The notes under the pieces were generated by a model. That model was not told the origin of the DNA. It was given only the letters and a program-made list of their open reading frames with translations, and made no database searches. A program made the translations under genes and the position numbers. 64,000 bases of DNA, taken from NCBI RefSeq assembly GCF_007988965.1, contig NZ_BJVD01000004.1:1-64000 (forward strand), given 5' to 3'. The stretch comes from Rummeliibacillus stabekisii (GTDB lineage Bacteria; Bacillota; Bacilli; Bacillales_A; Planococcaceae). Of this stretch, positions 1 to 8,003 are shown piece after piece (within the stretch, counting starts at the first letter, position 1; each line of letters starts with the position of its first letter).

Positions 1-16
1 TATTTTATAATGCCAA

Positions 17-88
17 GGCGGCATAGCCAAGTGGTAAGGCAAAGGTCTGCAAAACCTTTATTCACCGGTTCAAATCCGGTTGCCGCCT
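17..88 (+). tRNA. tRNA-Cys (anticodon GCA)
   Basis: A complete cloverleaf can be folded. The acceptor arm GGCGGCA pairs with TGCCGCC, the anticodon loop CTGCAAA carries GCA, and the T-arm is ACCGG-TTCAAAT-CCGGT. The discriminator base is U, as expected for tRNA-Cys. The 3' CCA is not encoded (TCC-ATA follows). It is the second-to-last gene of what is probably a longer tRNA cluster entering from the left edge. Confidence 0.96.
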
Positions 89-122
89 CCATATAGTTAA
101 TTACACTATATAAACACATCAT

Positions 123-203
123 GCCGGTGTGGCGGAATTGGCAGACGCGCACGACTCAAAATCGTGTTCCTTTGGAGTGTCGGTTCGACCCCGACCACCG
201 GTA
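123..203 (+). tRNA. tRNA-Leu (anticodon CAA)
   Basis: The acceptor arm GCCGGTG pairs with CACCGGT (one terminal G-U). The anticodon loop CTCAAAA gives CAA, reading UUG. A variable arm is present, as in class II tRNAs, and the T-arm is GTCGG-TTCGACC-CCGAC. It follows tRNA-Cys by 34 bases and is followed at once by a terminator, so it is the last gene of the tRNA transcript. CCA is not encoded. Confidence 0.96.
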
Positions 204-231
204 TCATAACATCGTTTGCCAAGCGATGACT

Positions 232-265
232 AAAAGTTCCTTACATTTGTAAGGAACTTTTTTTT
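232..265 (+). terminator. Terminator of the tRNA operon
   Basis: A 13-bp stem (AAAAGTTCCTTAC / GTAAGGAACTTTT) with a 4-base loop runs into a tract of eight T. It ends the tRNA transcript. Confidence 0.9.
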
Positions 266-488
266 GTATACATAAAATTGTTTCCGTACCCTGTTATCAA
301 ATAAAGAGAAATAAAAAAATAGCAATGTGTGTATAATTGAATTAATTATTGAAACACTGACTATCATTGATTTACTGAATTAGCGTGAAATAAATGTTAG
401 AGAATACAAGCAAAAAATATTCCGAATATATTTGTGATATTACATTCTAATGTGGAAAAAGCAATCAGGATAAATAAGGAGTGATATA

Positions 489-998
489 GTGTTAGGATTA
501 CCCAAAGGAGAAGTTTTTCTAACTCCATGGACACAAGAATGGGAAAGAGAATTTTTATTAGAAAAAGAGAAAATTCAACAAGAAATTGGTGATAACATTG
601 TGGAAATTCATCATATTGGTAGCACGGCTGTAAAAAAACTAAGTGCGAAACCAATTATTGATATTGCAGTGGAAATCAATGATTTTAACGAAGGGGAGAA
701 TTACGTTTCTTCCTTAGAAAAGATAGGTTATTCATATAAAGGGACAAACATTTTACCTGACAGACACTATTTCAGTAAAGGTGAACCAAGAACTCATCAA
801 ATCCATATGTATCAAAGTGAAAACAAATATTTACACGAACAATTGAAATTCAGAGATTATTTGAGAAACAATGACGAAGCAAGAATTGAATATGAACAAC
901 TTAAACTCAAATTATCAGAATTAAATAAAAGTAATAAACAAAAATATGCAGAGGATAAAACTCATTTTGTTAAAACAATCTTAGAAAAAATTCAGTAG
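489..998 (+). CDS. GrpB family protein (predicted nucleotidyltransferase fold)
   Basis: 169 residues beginning at GTG, chosen because AAGGAG lies 7 bases upstream. The family signature is clear: HHIGSTAV near residues 41-48, then KPIIDIAVEI, and RTHQIHMY around residue 98. The GSTA(V/I) and D-x-A/V motifs resemble the active site of nucleotidyltransferase-like folds, but the substrate of GrpB-type proteins is not established. It stands alone between two terminators. A second, different GrpB gene runs off the right end of the window at 63640. Confidence 0.88.
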   Translation: MLGLPKGEVFLTPWTQEWEREFLLEKEKIQQEIGDNIVEIHHIGSTAVKKLSAKPIIDIAVEINDFNEGENYVSSLEKIGYSYKGTNILPDRHYFSKGEPRTHQIHMYQSENKYLHEQLKFRDYLRNNDEARIEYEQLKLKLSELNKSNKQKYAEDKTHFVKTILEKIQ

Positions 999-1020
999 AC
1001 GTTTCCCAAATAATGAATAA

Positions 1021-1051
1021 ATGTTTCTTACATATGTAAGAAACGTATTTT
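1021..1051 (+). terminator. Terminator after grpB-like gene
   Basis: A perfect-looking hairpin (ATGTTTCTTACAT / ATGTAAGAAACGT) is followed by ATTTTTAC. The arms closely resemble those of the terminator at 5814. Confidence 0.75.
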
Positions 1052-1164
1052 TACTTTTCTTCAATACAGTCCTTACATTTTTTTGATGATAAATTTTCAC
1101 ATCTTCGGGTTCTGGTATAATCAGGGTATTAAAGTAGTGAAGTAATAATTAAGGGAGTTTAAAG

Positions 1165-2082
1165 ATGGAGCTATTTAACCAATTGAAGAATAACTCAAAA
1201 TATTGGCTTCGTTTTGAACTAGGGCTCGTCGAACTAGAAGGCAAAGAATATTTTAAAGAAATTTATCATCGTATATTTTCTATTTTTGACTTTCTTTTTG
1301 ATAGGAATGATACGATTATGTTTATTACAGCTATTAATGAATCTGTTGAACATAAAGGAAAAGATCTGCCTAATATAAAACGTTTCCTTAAAGACAAAAG
1401 ATTAATATATGGATTAAGTTGCAAAACAGTACCTTATGAGTTTGATGAAGAGGATATTGAAATGAGGACAACTCTATACAGTTTAAAGGTTAAAAAGGAG
1501 TCTATCCGTAGAGATTATCTTTTTCAAGCAATTAGTAATCAGGATTTTGCGAGAAAGCCTAGCATAATGGGAAATGTTTATTTGCTGAATTTATCACAGA
1601 ATACATTATTGCACATGTATGATGATCGTGGATGTGATGTTTATGGTTTAAATAAAGAAAATCTATTGCCTTTATATCATAAATTTAGAAAATGGATCTT
1701 GGACTATAATCGTATACAAATTGACCATATTTTTGAGGAAGGGTTATTTAATTACTCTGAATCATCTACTGAAATGGAAGATAGACTTATAACCAATACA
1801 TTTAGAGAAAATGAAACAGAGATTAATTTATATGGAGGCAATACATGCATAATTACTCATCAACTTTAAATACCACACGAAGATGCAGAGAAATGTGTAT
1901 ATGAGATGAAACAAACAGGATTTAAAATAGAAATTGACAAAAATCAACTTGATTGTATTGTTCTTAAAGCCATAAAGACTGAAGCACTTGCCATGATTGA
2001 TTATCAGGCTGAATTGATGTCTTTATATTCAAAGAAGTATAACGAAAAGTATGAAGGTTGGTCAGCGAAAAGAGAATATTAA
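1165..2082 (+). pseudogene. DUF3885 protein fused to an RraB-like domain, interrupted by an in-frame stop
   Basis: The first 234 codons (1165-1869) encode a DUF3885 protein. RFELGLVELEGKEYF lies near the N-terminus, and the typical block QDFARKPSI...HMYDDRGCDVYG is near residues 129-167. A TAA at 1867 ends this ORF, but the same frame continues without a start codon for 70 more codons to a TAA at 2080. The extension reads IPHEDAEKCVYEMKQTGF... and ends YNEKYEGWSAKREY, which resembles the C-terminal part of RraB (ribonuclease regulator) domains. The simplest reading is one 305-residue protein with a nonsense codon. The DUF3885 part alone could still be made. The start ATG follows GGGAG. DUF3885 has no known function. 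Confidence 0.62.
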
Positions 2083-2177
2083 TAAAAGTAAATAATAAGA
2101 ACACATAATGCCAGTGTTTACTGCGTATATGTGCATTATATTGTATATAAATATATAGTTTGACGTAATTAAGAATA

Positions 2178-2220
2178 AAGCGAATTTGGAATTTGGTAAT
2201 TCCAAACTCGCTTATTTTAT
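2178..2220. terminator. Bidirectional terminator between the DUF3885 gene and the MFS gene
   Basis: The hairpin AAGCGA-A-TTTGGAATT / AATTCCAAA-C-TCGCTT has a 4-base loop and A/T-rich tails on both sides. It can serve both convergent genes. Confidence 0.8.
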
Positions 2221-2232
2221 TTAGTATTAAAA

Positions 2233-3435
2233 CTACTTAGCATTATTTTTTTCAGTAGCAAAATATAATAAGGAAAGTATAGAAGGAATTATTCCAATCC
2301 ATAATGCAGTGCTCCATCCACCCATTGAGTAGGCCCAGCCGCCAATTGCCGATCCAATTGCACCACCAAAAAAGAACATTGCCATGAATAGACCATTCAG
2401 ACGGTTACGAACTTCTGGACTCAACGAGAAAAGCGCACGTTGACTGAGTACAAGATTTGCGGATACACCGGCGTCTAACAATAAAGATGAAATTACTAGT
2501 ATAGCTATACCAATAGGTGAGTTAGTATGGATAATAATTGGTAATAAAAGAGAAATGACAACCGTAAGAAGTGCTATCCCAGTTGCAAGTTTCGTCACTC
2601 CACGATCTGCAATTCGTCCTGTAATAGGCGCGGCTACTGCACCAGCAACTCCGACAAGGGCAAATAATGCAACTTCTTTCTGAGAAAAATGAAATGATTG
2701 GCTAGTTAACAGTTGAGGAACTGTTGTCCAAAATAAACTAAAAGATGCAAACACACCTGCATGATATGCAGCCCGGCGACGTAATATTGGTGTTGTTCGT
2801 AACAAATACCACATAGATTTGAGGAGGGCTATATAGTGAGTGTCCGTTGAAGGCTTTCTTCTAGGTAATACCTTTGAAAGTACAATAGCCAAAACCATAA
2901 TAGCTATGGCAGATAAAATAAATATAGCATGCCAACCAAAAAAATCAGCAACTAGGCTCGACAAGGGGCGTGATAGCATGATTCCGAGTAACAGACCGCT
3001 CATGACATTGCCGACAACACGACCGCGTGACGAATCGGATGATAGATATGATGCAAAGGGAACAAGTACTTGCGCAGCAACCGAACCTAAACCTATGACA
3101 AACAAAGCAAATAAGAATAGAAATATTTGTTTCATCATTGCTGTAATTACAAGGGCTACTGCCGTGATAAGTAAAGAGGAGACTATCAGCTTTCGGTTTT
3201 CAAGAATATCTCCTAAAGGCACGATAAACAATAAACCGACAACGTATCCAATTTGGGTTAACGTAACAATTAAGCCAGAAGTGTTTGCTGGCAAACCGAC
3301 TGATGAGCTAATTATCCCAACAAGAGGCTGTGCGTAATATAAATTAGCTACAATGATACCACATGCGGTAGCAATAAGAATGGTTAACCAAGTTGGTATC
3401 TTCTTTTCAATTGTTTGTTTCTTTAAATCAATCAT
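2233..3435 (-). CDS. MFS transporter, drug-efflux type
   Basis: 400 residues with about 12 hydrophobic segments. [12 protein letters not shown] sits in the first helix, and the MFS motif A-like loop GDILENRK follows helix 2. This N-terminal pattern is typical of a widespread bacterial MFS subgroup annotated as putative sugar or drug exporters; the substrate cannot be read from sequence. The ATG start follows AAGGAG. It is transcribed away from a TetR-type regulator, and the shared intergenic region carries three copies of a TetR-like palindrome. A regulator-controlled efflux pump is therefore the likely role. Confidence 0.85.
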   Translation of the reverse strand: MIDLKKQTIEKKIPTWLTILIATACGIIVANLYYAQPLVGIISSSVGLPANTSGLIVTLTQIGYVVGLLFIVPLGDILENRKLIVSSLLITAVALVITAMMKQIFLFLFALFVIGLGSVAAQVLVPFASYLSSDSSRGRVVGNVMSGLLLGIMLSRPLSSLVADFFGWHAIFILSAIAIMVLAIVLSKVLPRRKPSTDTHYIALLKSMWYLLRTTPILRRRAAYHAGVFASFSLFWTTVPQLLTSQSFHFSQKEVALFALVGVAGAVAAPITGRIADRGVTKLATGIALLTVVISLLLPIIIHTNSPIGIAILVISSLLLDAGVSANLVLSQRALFSLSPEVRNRLNGLFMAMFFFGGAIGSAIGGWAYSMGGWSTALWIGIIPSILSLLYFATEKNNAK

Positions 3436-3535
3436 TTAGTACAACTCCTTCTATGGAATATATATTGCTTAACAATAAACAATACCGGGGGTTAGATTCC
3501 CTCCATATTAGATTTTATTGTTTTCATTTTATAAT

Positions 3536-3651
3536 ACTAAACGTTTAGTTTATAAAATGATTAACCATACAATATACTGAACGTTTAGTTTTGTAAATAG
3601 GGATTTCAAACTTTCTGTTTTAATGTTAAATTGTTATACTGAACATACAGT
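3536..3651. promoter_or_regulatory. Three TetR-type operators between the MFS pump and its regulator
   Basis: Three 14-base palindrome-like boxes lie in the 244-base divergent spacer: ACTAAACGTTTAGT (3536-3549, perfect), ACTGAACGTTTAGT (3576-3589, one mismatch) and ACTGAACATACAGT (3638-3651, looser). The shared form is ACTRAAC...AGT. Their place between divergent genes fits binding by the TetR protein encoded at 3680. Confidence 0.65.
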
Positions 3652-3679
3652 TTATTAATTCCAAAGAAAGTTGGTAATT

Positions 3680-4261
3680 ATGATGAATGGAAAAAGAGGC
3701 AGACCACGTAACTTAGAAGCACAAAAGTCAATTCTGTCAGCTTCTTATGAATTATTGTTGGAAAATGGGTTTCAAGCTCTCACAGTTGATAAAATCGCCA
3801 AATATGCTCAGGTTAGCAAAGCAACTATTTATAAATGGTGGCCAAACAAGGCTGCAGTAGTGATGGATGGTTTCCTTTATGCTGCCTCTGAAAGATTGCC
3901 TGTGCCTGATACTGGTTCGGCATACAATGATATTTTAACTCACGCTACAAATTTAACTATATTTTTGACGAGTCGTGAGGGGACGATAATTACGCAATTA
4001 TTAGGTGAAGGCCAATTTGATTCCGGATTAGCAGATGCCTATCGTGCTCGATATTTCCAGCCCCGCCGACTTGAAGCAAAGAGTCTCTTGGAAAAAGGAA
4101 TTCAACGTGGTGAATTGAAAAAAAGTATCGATATTGATATATGTATTGATTTAATTTACGGTCCGATTTTCTATCGATTACTTGTGACTGGCGAAAGATT
4201 AGATGAATCATATGTACGACAATTAATATTAAATGCTTTTGAAGGTATTCGTTCTTCCTAG
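3680..4261 (+). CDS. TetR/AcrR family transcriptional regulator
   Basis: About 193 residues. An upstream TTG (3671) is also in frame, but ATG 3680 (or 3683) is better placed behind AAAGAAAG. The N-terminal helix-turn-helix spans roughly residues 10-55 and contains LTVDKIAKYAQVSKATIYKWW, a textbook TetR recognition region. The C-terminal ligand domain resembles the TetR_C_11/AefR-like type (LLGEGQFDSGLADAYRARYFQPRR). It most likely represses the divergent MFS gene and itself through the palindromes at 3536-3651; the ligand is unknown. Confidence 0.88.
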   Translation: MMNGKRGRPRNLEAQKSILSASYELLLENGFQALTVDKIAKYAQVSKATIYKWWPNKAAVVMDGFLYAASERLPVPDTGSAYNDILTHATNLTIFLTSREGTIITQLLGEGQFDSGLADAYRARYFQPRRLEAKSLLEKGIQRGELKKSIDIDICIDLIYGPIFYRLLVTGERLDESYVRQLILNAFEGIRSS

Positions 4262-4440
4262 AAGTATAGAGTTAATCCAATAAACGTATTTTTAATCTAT
4301 ATGAAATCAGACTAATCAAAACTACTGATCAGAGCAAATGGTAATGTTTTACTTTGAAAAGGCCAAGAGCAATCCAAACTATTTGTGCGGACATCGTACA
4401 CTTTTAATTCTGTAAGAATGGAGAATCACTGGAGTAAATT

Positions 4441-4484
4441 AAAAGCCACGAATGTTGAAAATCAACGTTTCGTGGCTTTTCTTA
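4441..4484. terminator. Terminator between convergent tetR and merR genes
   Basis: The outer stem is AAAAGCCACGAA / TTCGTGGCTTTT, the inner pairing is GTTGA / TCAAC, and a short T/C tail follows. It is usable from both sides. The rest of 4262-4531 shows no other feature. Confidence 0.85.
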
Positions 4485-4531
4485 TGAATATGCAGTATCG
4501 ACATATTTTCAAGTAATACTCAAGATCCTAC

Positions 4532-4945
4532 TTAAATCAGTACTTCGTTGCTCTCTTTAGAAAGCTCGAAGTAACCGGATAATTTTTCTTTTGTAAGTGA
4601 AATCATGTGCTCTAATTCCTGCTGCTTAGCTTCTAGGTCCATCAGATATTTCGAAAGTATTTCTGTTCGTTTATTTAACGTCTGAGTATATTTTGTAGGG
4701 TCTTCCCCTAATTGTATTTTTTCCATCACACAACCCTCACGAGTGAATTCTGTAATCTCTTCAAGTGATAGGCCTATCTTCTTTAGATTAGTCAGACACT
4801 GTATATATGATACTTCGCTCTCGGAGTAGGCCCGGGCTCCTCCTTCTCTTCGACTCGGACCTTTCAGAACTCCGATTTTCTCGTAATAACGCAATGTATA
4901 TGGGGTTAAACCTGTTCTTTCTGACACTTGGCTAATGGTGAGCAT
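4532..4945 (-). CDS. MerR family regulator, NmlR/AdhR-like
   Basis: 137 residues from ATG 4945, which lies 9 bases behind AGGAGG; the longer reading to 4990 places its start upstream of the ribosome site. The N-terminal winged helix reads MLTISQVSERTGLTPYTLRYYEKIGVL, followed by a predicted coiled-coil dimerisation helix. Cys50 (YIQCLTNLKKIGLSLEEI) sits close to the redox or aldehyde-sensing cysteine known in AdhR/NmlR proteins, and Cys71 is a second one. The divergent promoter region holds two MerR-type promoters, so it probably regulates itself and the flavin reductase at 5167. Thiol or aldehyde sensing is an inference. Confidence 0.85.
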   Translation of the reverse strand: MLTISQVSERTGLTPYTLRYYEKIGVLKGPSRREGGARAYSESEVSYIQCLTNLKKIGLSLEEITEFTREGCVMEKIQLGEDPTKYTQTLNKRTEILSKYLMDLEAKQQELEHMISLTKEKLSGYFELSKESNEVLI

Positions 4946-4981
4946 GTGATGCATCCTCCTATGTAATACTGAATTGAAGTT

Positions 4982-5012
4982 ATCATACACCTTAGAGCTA
5001 ACTCTAAGTCAA
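4982..5012 (-). promoter_or_regulatory. MerR-type promoter of the merR gene
   Basis: Read on the minus strand: TTGACT, a 19-base spacer, then TATGAT. The spacer contains the dyad CTTAGAG-N4-CTCTAAG. A 19-bp spacer with a dyad in it is the hallmark of MerR-regulated promoters. Confidence 0.75.
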
Positions 5013-5038
5013 GTATTTATAGTTTTTAAAATACCTTC

Positions 5039-5069
5039 TTGACTTCGAGTCGACTCTAATTTGTATACT
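5039..5069 (+). promoter_or_regulatory. MerR-type promoter of the flavin reductase gene
   Basis: TTGACT, exactly 19 bases, then TATACT. The spacer contains the palindrome GAGTCGACTC. It is the mirror of the promoter at 4982-5012, 26 bases away, so one regulator can control both directions. Confidence 0.78.
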
Positions 5070-5097
5070 GTAGCCATAATAATTTAGGAGGAATTGT

Positions 5098-5145
5098 ATG
5101 ACTTCTGAATGTATCATTAATCAATCTTTTTTAGATAAGAGATAA
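5098..5145 (+). CDS. Possible 15-residue leader peptide
   Basis: ATG lies 6 bases behind a strong AGGAGG and opens a 15-codon frame (MTSECIINQSFLDKR) ending in TAA. It is the first translatable start after the MerR-type promoter and ends 21 bases before the flavin reductase GTG. It could be a leader or coupling peptide, or just a ribosome loading site. There is no family match to lean on. Confidence 0.35.
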   Translation: MTSECIINQSFLDKR

Positions 5146-5166
5146 TCAAGAGAGGATGAAATTAAC

Positions 5167-5775
5167 GTGGAAATTATTCCAGAAAACCTTACGTGGAAAG
5201 ACAGATACAAATTATATACAGGCTCTATCTTGCCTAGACCGATTGCTTTGGTCTCTACTATTTCAAAGGGAGGTATTCCTAATCTTGCGCCGTTCAGTAA
5301 TTTTTGCGGAGTATGTCCTTCGCCATTTATGGTAGCCTTTGCCCCATTGATTCGGCCCGAAGATGGTACGAAGAAAGATACGACACTTAACATTGAAGAG
5401 ACGGGACAATTTGTGATTAATATGGTTACGGAGGATATTGTAACGAAAGTACATGATACATCCATAGAATTTGCGCCTGACATAGATGAGTTTCAAGAGA
5501 CCGGTCTAACACCTATACCCAGCTCGAAAGTGTTGCCGTATCGAGTTAAAGAAAGTCCTATACAAATGGAATGTGTGTTAGAGAATATGCTAAAATTTGG
5601 AGAAGGTCCTGGATCATCAAACCTTGTTATTGGTCGTGTCGTTAAAATACACATTGAAGATACACTATACAAGGATGGAAAAGTAGATTTGTCTAAACTT
5701 AAGCCGGTAGGGCGCCTAGCGGGACCGTATTATGCGAAAATGTCAGAGTTATTTACTTTGAAGAGCTCCCAATGA
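5167..5775 (+). CDS. Flavin reductase-like (FMN-binding split-barrel) protein
   Basis: 202 residues from GTG, with GAGG 11 bases upstream. The fold is the DIM6/NTAB flavin reductase domain: residues 15-50 read YTGSILPRPIALVSTISKGG followed by NLAPFSNFCGVCPSPFMVAF, a classic FMN-phosphate binding block, and FVINMVTEDI follows. Such proteins bind FMN and either reduce flavin for a partner or act on small electrophiles. It is alone in its transcript under a MerR-type promoter. With a cysteine-bearing MerR regulator, a role in electrophile or quinone stress is plausible but not proven. Confidence 0.82.
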   Translation: MEIIPENLTWKDRYKLYTGSILPRPIALVSTISKGGIPNLAPFSNFCGVCPSPFMVAFAPLIRPEDGTKKDTTLNIEETGQFVINMVTEDIVTKVHDTSIEFAPDIDEFQETGLTPIPSSKVLPYRVKESPIQMECVLENMLKFGEGPGSSNLVIGRVVKIHIEDTLYKDGKVDLSKLKPVGRLAGPYYAKMSELFTLKSSQ

Positions 5776-5813
5776 CGTTAAGGGAAATCATTTATAAATA
5801 AGCGATGAATAGG

Positions 5814-5845
5814 CGTTTCTTACATTTTGTAAGAAACGTTTTTTT
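5814..5845 (+). terminator. Terminator after flavin reductase gene
   Basis: An 11-bp perfect stem CGTTTCTTACA / TGTAAGAAACG with a 3-base loop, then TTTTTTT. The arms are nearly the same as in the terminator at 1021. Nothing else is evident between here and 6005. Confidence 0.9.
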
Positions 5846-6018
5846 ATTTGTCTTAAAAGTATGTCTACCTGATTTTAATGAAGGAGAATTTAAAACGGTA
5901 AGGCAAACGAATTTACCATTACTAATTTGTTTAATAGTTAAAGGAAATCTGATCTTTATGTTGAATTTTACCTGTATAAAAGGAACTGAATAGAAATTGA
6001 CTTGTGGAGGAGAAAATT

Positions 6019-6435
6019 TTGCATATAAGTAAACCTAACCTCATTAAGTTAGATGAGATTGTAAACATCGATATAGAGGTAATCGGAAAAGATAGTAGAC
6101 GTCAGTCCATTAAAAAAGCTATCGATGAAGGGAGATGTATAGTAGTTAAAGATAATAATTCCATTGTTGGTTTTTTAATTTATGATACTCATTTCTTTGA
6201 ATGTAGCTTTATTTCTTTAGTCATCGTTAAACCAACTGAAAGGCGAAAAAGGTATGCTACATCGCTTATTGAGTACTTTATAAGCATTGCTCCAACTAAG
6301 AAAATATTCTCTTCTACTAATCAATCATATAAAAGAATGCAAAAAGTTTTTAAAACAAATGGTTTTAAACAAAGTGGATTCATTGAAAATTTAGACGAAG
6401 GCGACCCAGAAATAATTTATTTTAGAACAGAATAA
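6019..6435 (+). CDS. GNAT family N-acetyltransferase
   Basis: About 138 residues. TTG 6019 is chosen because GGAGGAG (6006-6012) lies 6 bases upstream; the in-frame GTG 6004 overlaps that ribosome site and cannot use it. The GNAT core is visible: NSIVGFLIYD (beta 4), then the acetyl-CoA loop region SLVIVKPTERRKRYATSLIEYF, a degenerate Q/R-x-x-G-x-G/A in which RRKRYA replaces the usual glycines, and later KVFKTNGFKQSGF (beta 6-7). The substrate is unknown. The altered CoA loop may weaken activity. Confidence 0.78.
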   Translation: MHISKPNLIKLDEIVNIDIEVIGKDSRRQSIKKAIDEGRCIVVKDNNSIVGFLIYDTHFFECSFISLVIVKPTERRKRYATSLIEYFISIAPTKKIFSSTNQSYKRMQKVFKTNGFKQSGFIENLDEGDPEIIYFRTE

Positions 6436-6477
6436 TAATTGATCTATTAATAGATAGACACCATTTTAGATCTGAAT

Positions 6478-6603
6478 GTGAAAGGAAGTTGGAAAGAGAA
6501 TGTTCAGTGGAACAGTTTCGAAGGGAATTTAATCATTGATGATTTAGCGGAATTACCTTCAATTATCTCAAATCTGAGTAAGCAAATTATCGAATCCTAT
6601 TAA
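6478..6603 (+). pseudogene. Short orphan coding remnant
   Basis: A 41-codon frame from GTG (VKGSWKENVQW...LSKQIIESY) ends in TAA just before a terminator. It has protein-like composition and sits where a gene end is expected, but it lacks a ribosome site and any recognisable domain. It is best read as the 3' end of a lost gene. Confidence 0.3.
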
Positions 6604-6612
6604 GCTATCGGT

Positions 6613-6646
6613 GCATTACTCTAACAACAGGGTAATGCTTTTTTCT
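6613..6646 (+). terminator. Terminator
   Basis: The stem GCATTACT / GGTAATGC has a 10-base loop and is followed by TTTTTTCTTTT. It lies after the orphan remnant. Confidence 0.75.
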
Positions 6647-6726
6647 TTTGGAATAACTTAAGTAGAACAATAAAGGAGATTACACCAATAAGTCGTATAT
6701 ATAACTATTAAATGGGAGGGGGTAGC

Positions 6727-7183
6727 GTGTATCAATATTTTAATGGGTTAGTCATAAGAGAGGGAACTAATGGGATTCCTGCTGAAAGTGTTGAGGCCTT
6801 GTTTGAAGATGCGGGATGGGCAAGGAATACTCCAACTTGGCAAAAAGAGAAATATTCACTTATTTTCAAAAACTCTACCTGGGCATTTACTGTTTGGGAT
6901 CATAATCAAATGATTGGTATGGTCAGAGTCCTTTCAGATCAAATTATGGAAGCTAACATAATGGACTTAGTCGTTTTATCAGAGTATCGGGGGAAAAGAT
7001 ATAGCTAAAAAACTTGTGGAGCTTTATGTTCAAAAACTTCCCCATGGTGATTGGTTTGCCCATACTTCTGCAAACAATTTTAGCTTTTATGAAAAATGTG
7101 GTTTTGAGGTAAAAGATCTAACCCAAAATGGTACATGCGCGTATTACGGCTATATAAAGGCAAGGAAAGATGGGCATAGGTAA
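6727..7183 (+). pseudogene. GNAT acetyltransferase with a frameshift
   Basis: The GTG start at 6727 sits 7 bases behind GGAGG. The first frame runs to a stop at 7008 and contains TWAFTVWDHNQMIGMVRVLSD and MDLVVLSEYRGKRYS. The remainder of a GNAT domain continues in another frame from about 6995 to TAA 7181: GKDIAKKLVELYVQKLP..., SANNFSFYEKCGF. Deleting one base in the run GGGGGAAAA (about 6990-6998) restores YRGK-IAKKLVE, the CoA-binding loop. So this is a one-base insertion in a homopolymer, either a real pseudogene or a sequencing error. Confidence 0.8.
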
Positions 7184-7222
7184 GTTTATAGTATGTATTG
7201 TATAGAAAGGCAGTGTGGTTAA

Positions 7223-7897
7223 TTGAGCGGTTATAAGGCAATGCTCTTTGATTTAGATGATACGTTGCTTAATCGGAATAGAGCAGTAGATAAAATGTTC
7301 TGCTTAGTTTTAGAAAAGTGTTATGAGGATGTTGAACATTCAGTACAACAGCAGATGTTAAAGAAATTTAAGGTCTATGACAAAAGAGATTATGGTTATA
7401 GCGATAAAACAAAGGTTCTAGAATCATTTTTTGATGATTTCCCACCAAAATATAGATTGCCACGCAGCAACATTCAAGAGTTTTGGAACAAGGATTTTCC
7501 GCATTGTTTTTCTATAGACCAACATACAATTGATATTGTAAATAATATTAAGAGACATATGAAAGTTGCCATTATCACGAACGGCTTGACTGTGAGACAA
7601 AAAGCTAAAATAATGAATACCAATTTGAATAGTTGCTTTGAAATAGTAGTTATTTCTGAAGAAGCAGGCTTTAGTAAACCAGACAAGCGGATATTTGAAA
7701 TAGCATTAAATAAGCTGAGTGTGCAACCGGAAGAAGCATTATTTGTCGGAGATGATATCGAAAAGGATGTTGGTGGTTGTCAAAGCGCAAATATAAAAGG
7801 CATCTGGTTCAATCCTTATATGCTTGAAAATGATACCGAAATAATACCATACGTTGAAATAGATTCTTTGGATAGATTATTGAGTTACATAAAGTGA
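7223..7897 (+). CDS. HAD superfamily hydrolase (YjjG-like nucleotidase/phosphatase)
   Basis: 224 residues from TTG (AAAGG about 12 bases upstream). All four HAD motifs are present: FDLDDTLL with the nucleophile Asp10 and Asp12; IITNG (motif II); Lys in SKPDKRIFE (motif III); VGDDIEKDV (motif IV). The inserted helical cap after motif I is of the C1 type seen in YjjG and YfnB pyrimidine nucleotidases and haloacid dehalogenases. A phosphatase acting on a nucleotide or small phosphate ester is likely. It follows the broken GNAT gene by 39 bases. Confidence 0.82.
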   Translation: MSGYKAMLFDLDDTLLNRNRAVDKMFCLVLEKCYEDVEHSVQQQMLKKFKVYDKRDYGYSDKTKVLESFFDDFPPKYRLPRSNIQEFWNKDFPHCFSIDQHTIDIVNNIKRHMKVAIITNGLTVRQKAKIMNTNLNSCFEIVVISEEAGFSKPDKRIFEIALNKLSVQPEEALFVGDDIEKDVGGCQSANIKGIWFNPYMLENDTEIIPYVEIDSLDRLLSYIK

Positions 7898-8003
7898 TAA
7901 ACGGATTTGAATGTATTCTGTCTTTAATAACCTGTTGTTTTAAATATTGAAACTCCTTTTATTTGGGTATAAATATACTATCTACAAAAAAGGAGAGGAA
8001 GAA

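Noticed and set aside
2840-3337. 165-codon ORF opposite the MFS gene
   Set aside because: Antisense shadow of a clear transporter gene; low-complexity composition, no ribosome site.
5805-5993. 62-codon ORF after the flavin reductase gene
   Set aside because: Begins inside a terminator hairpin and has no ribosome site or domain.
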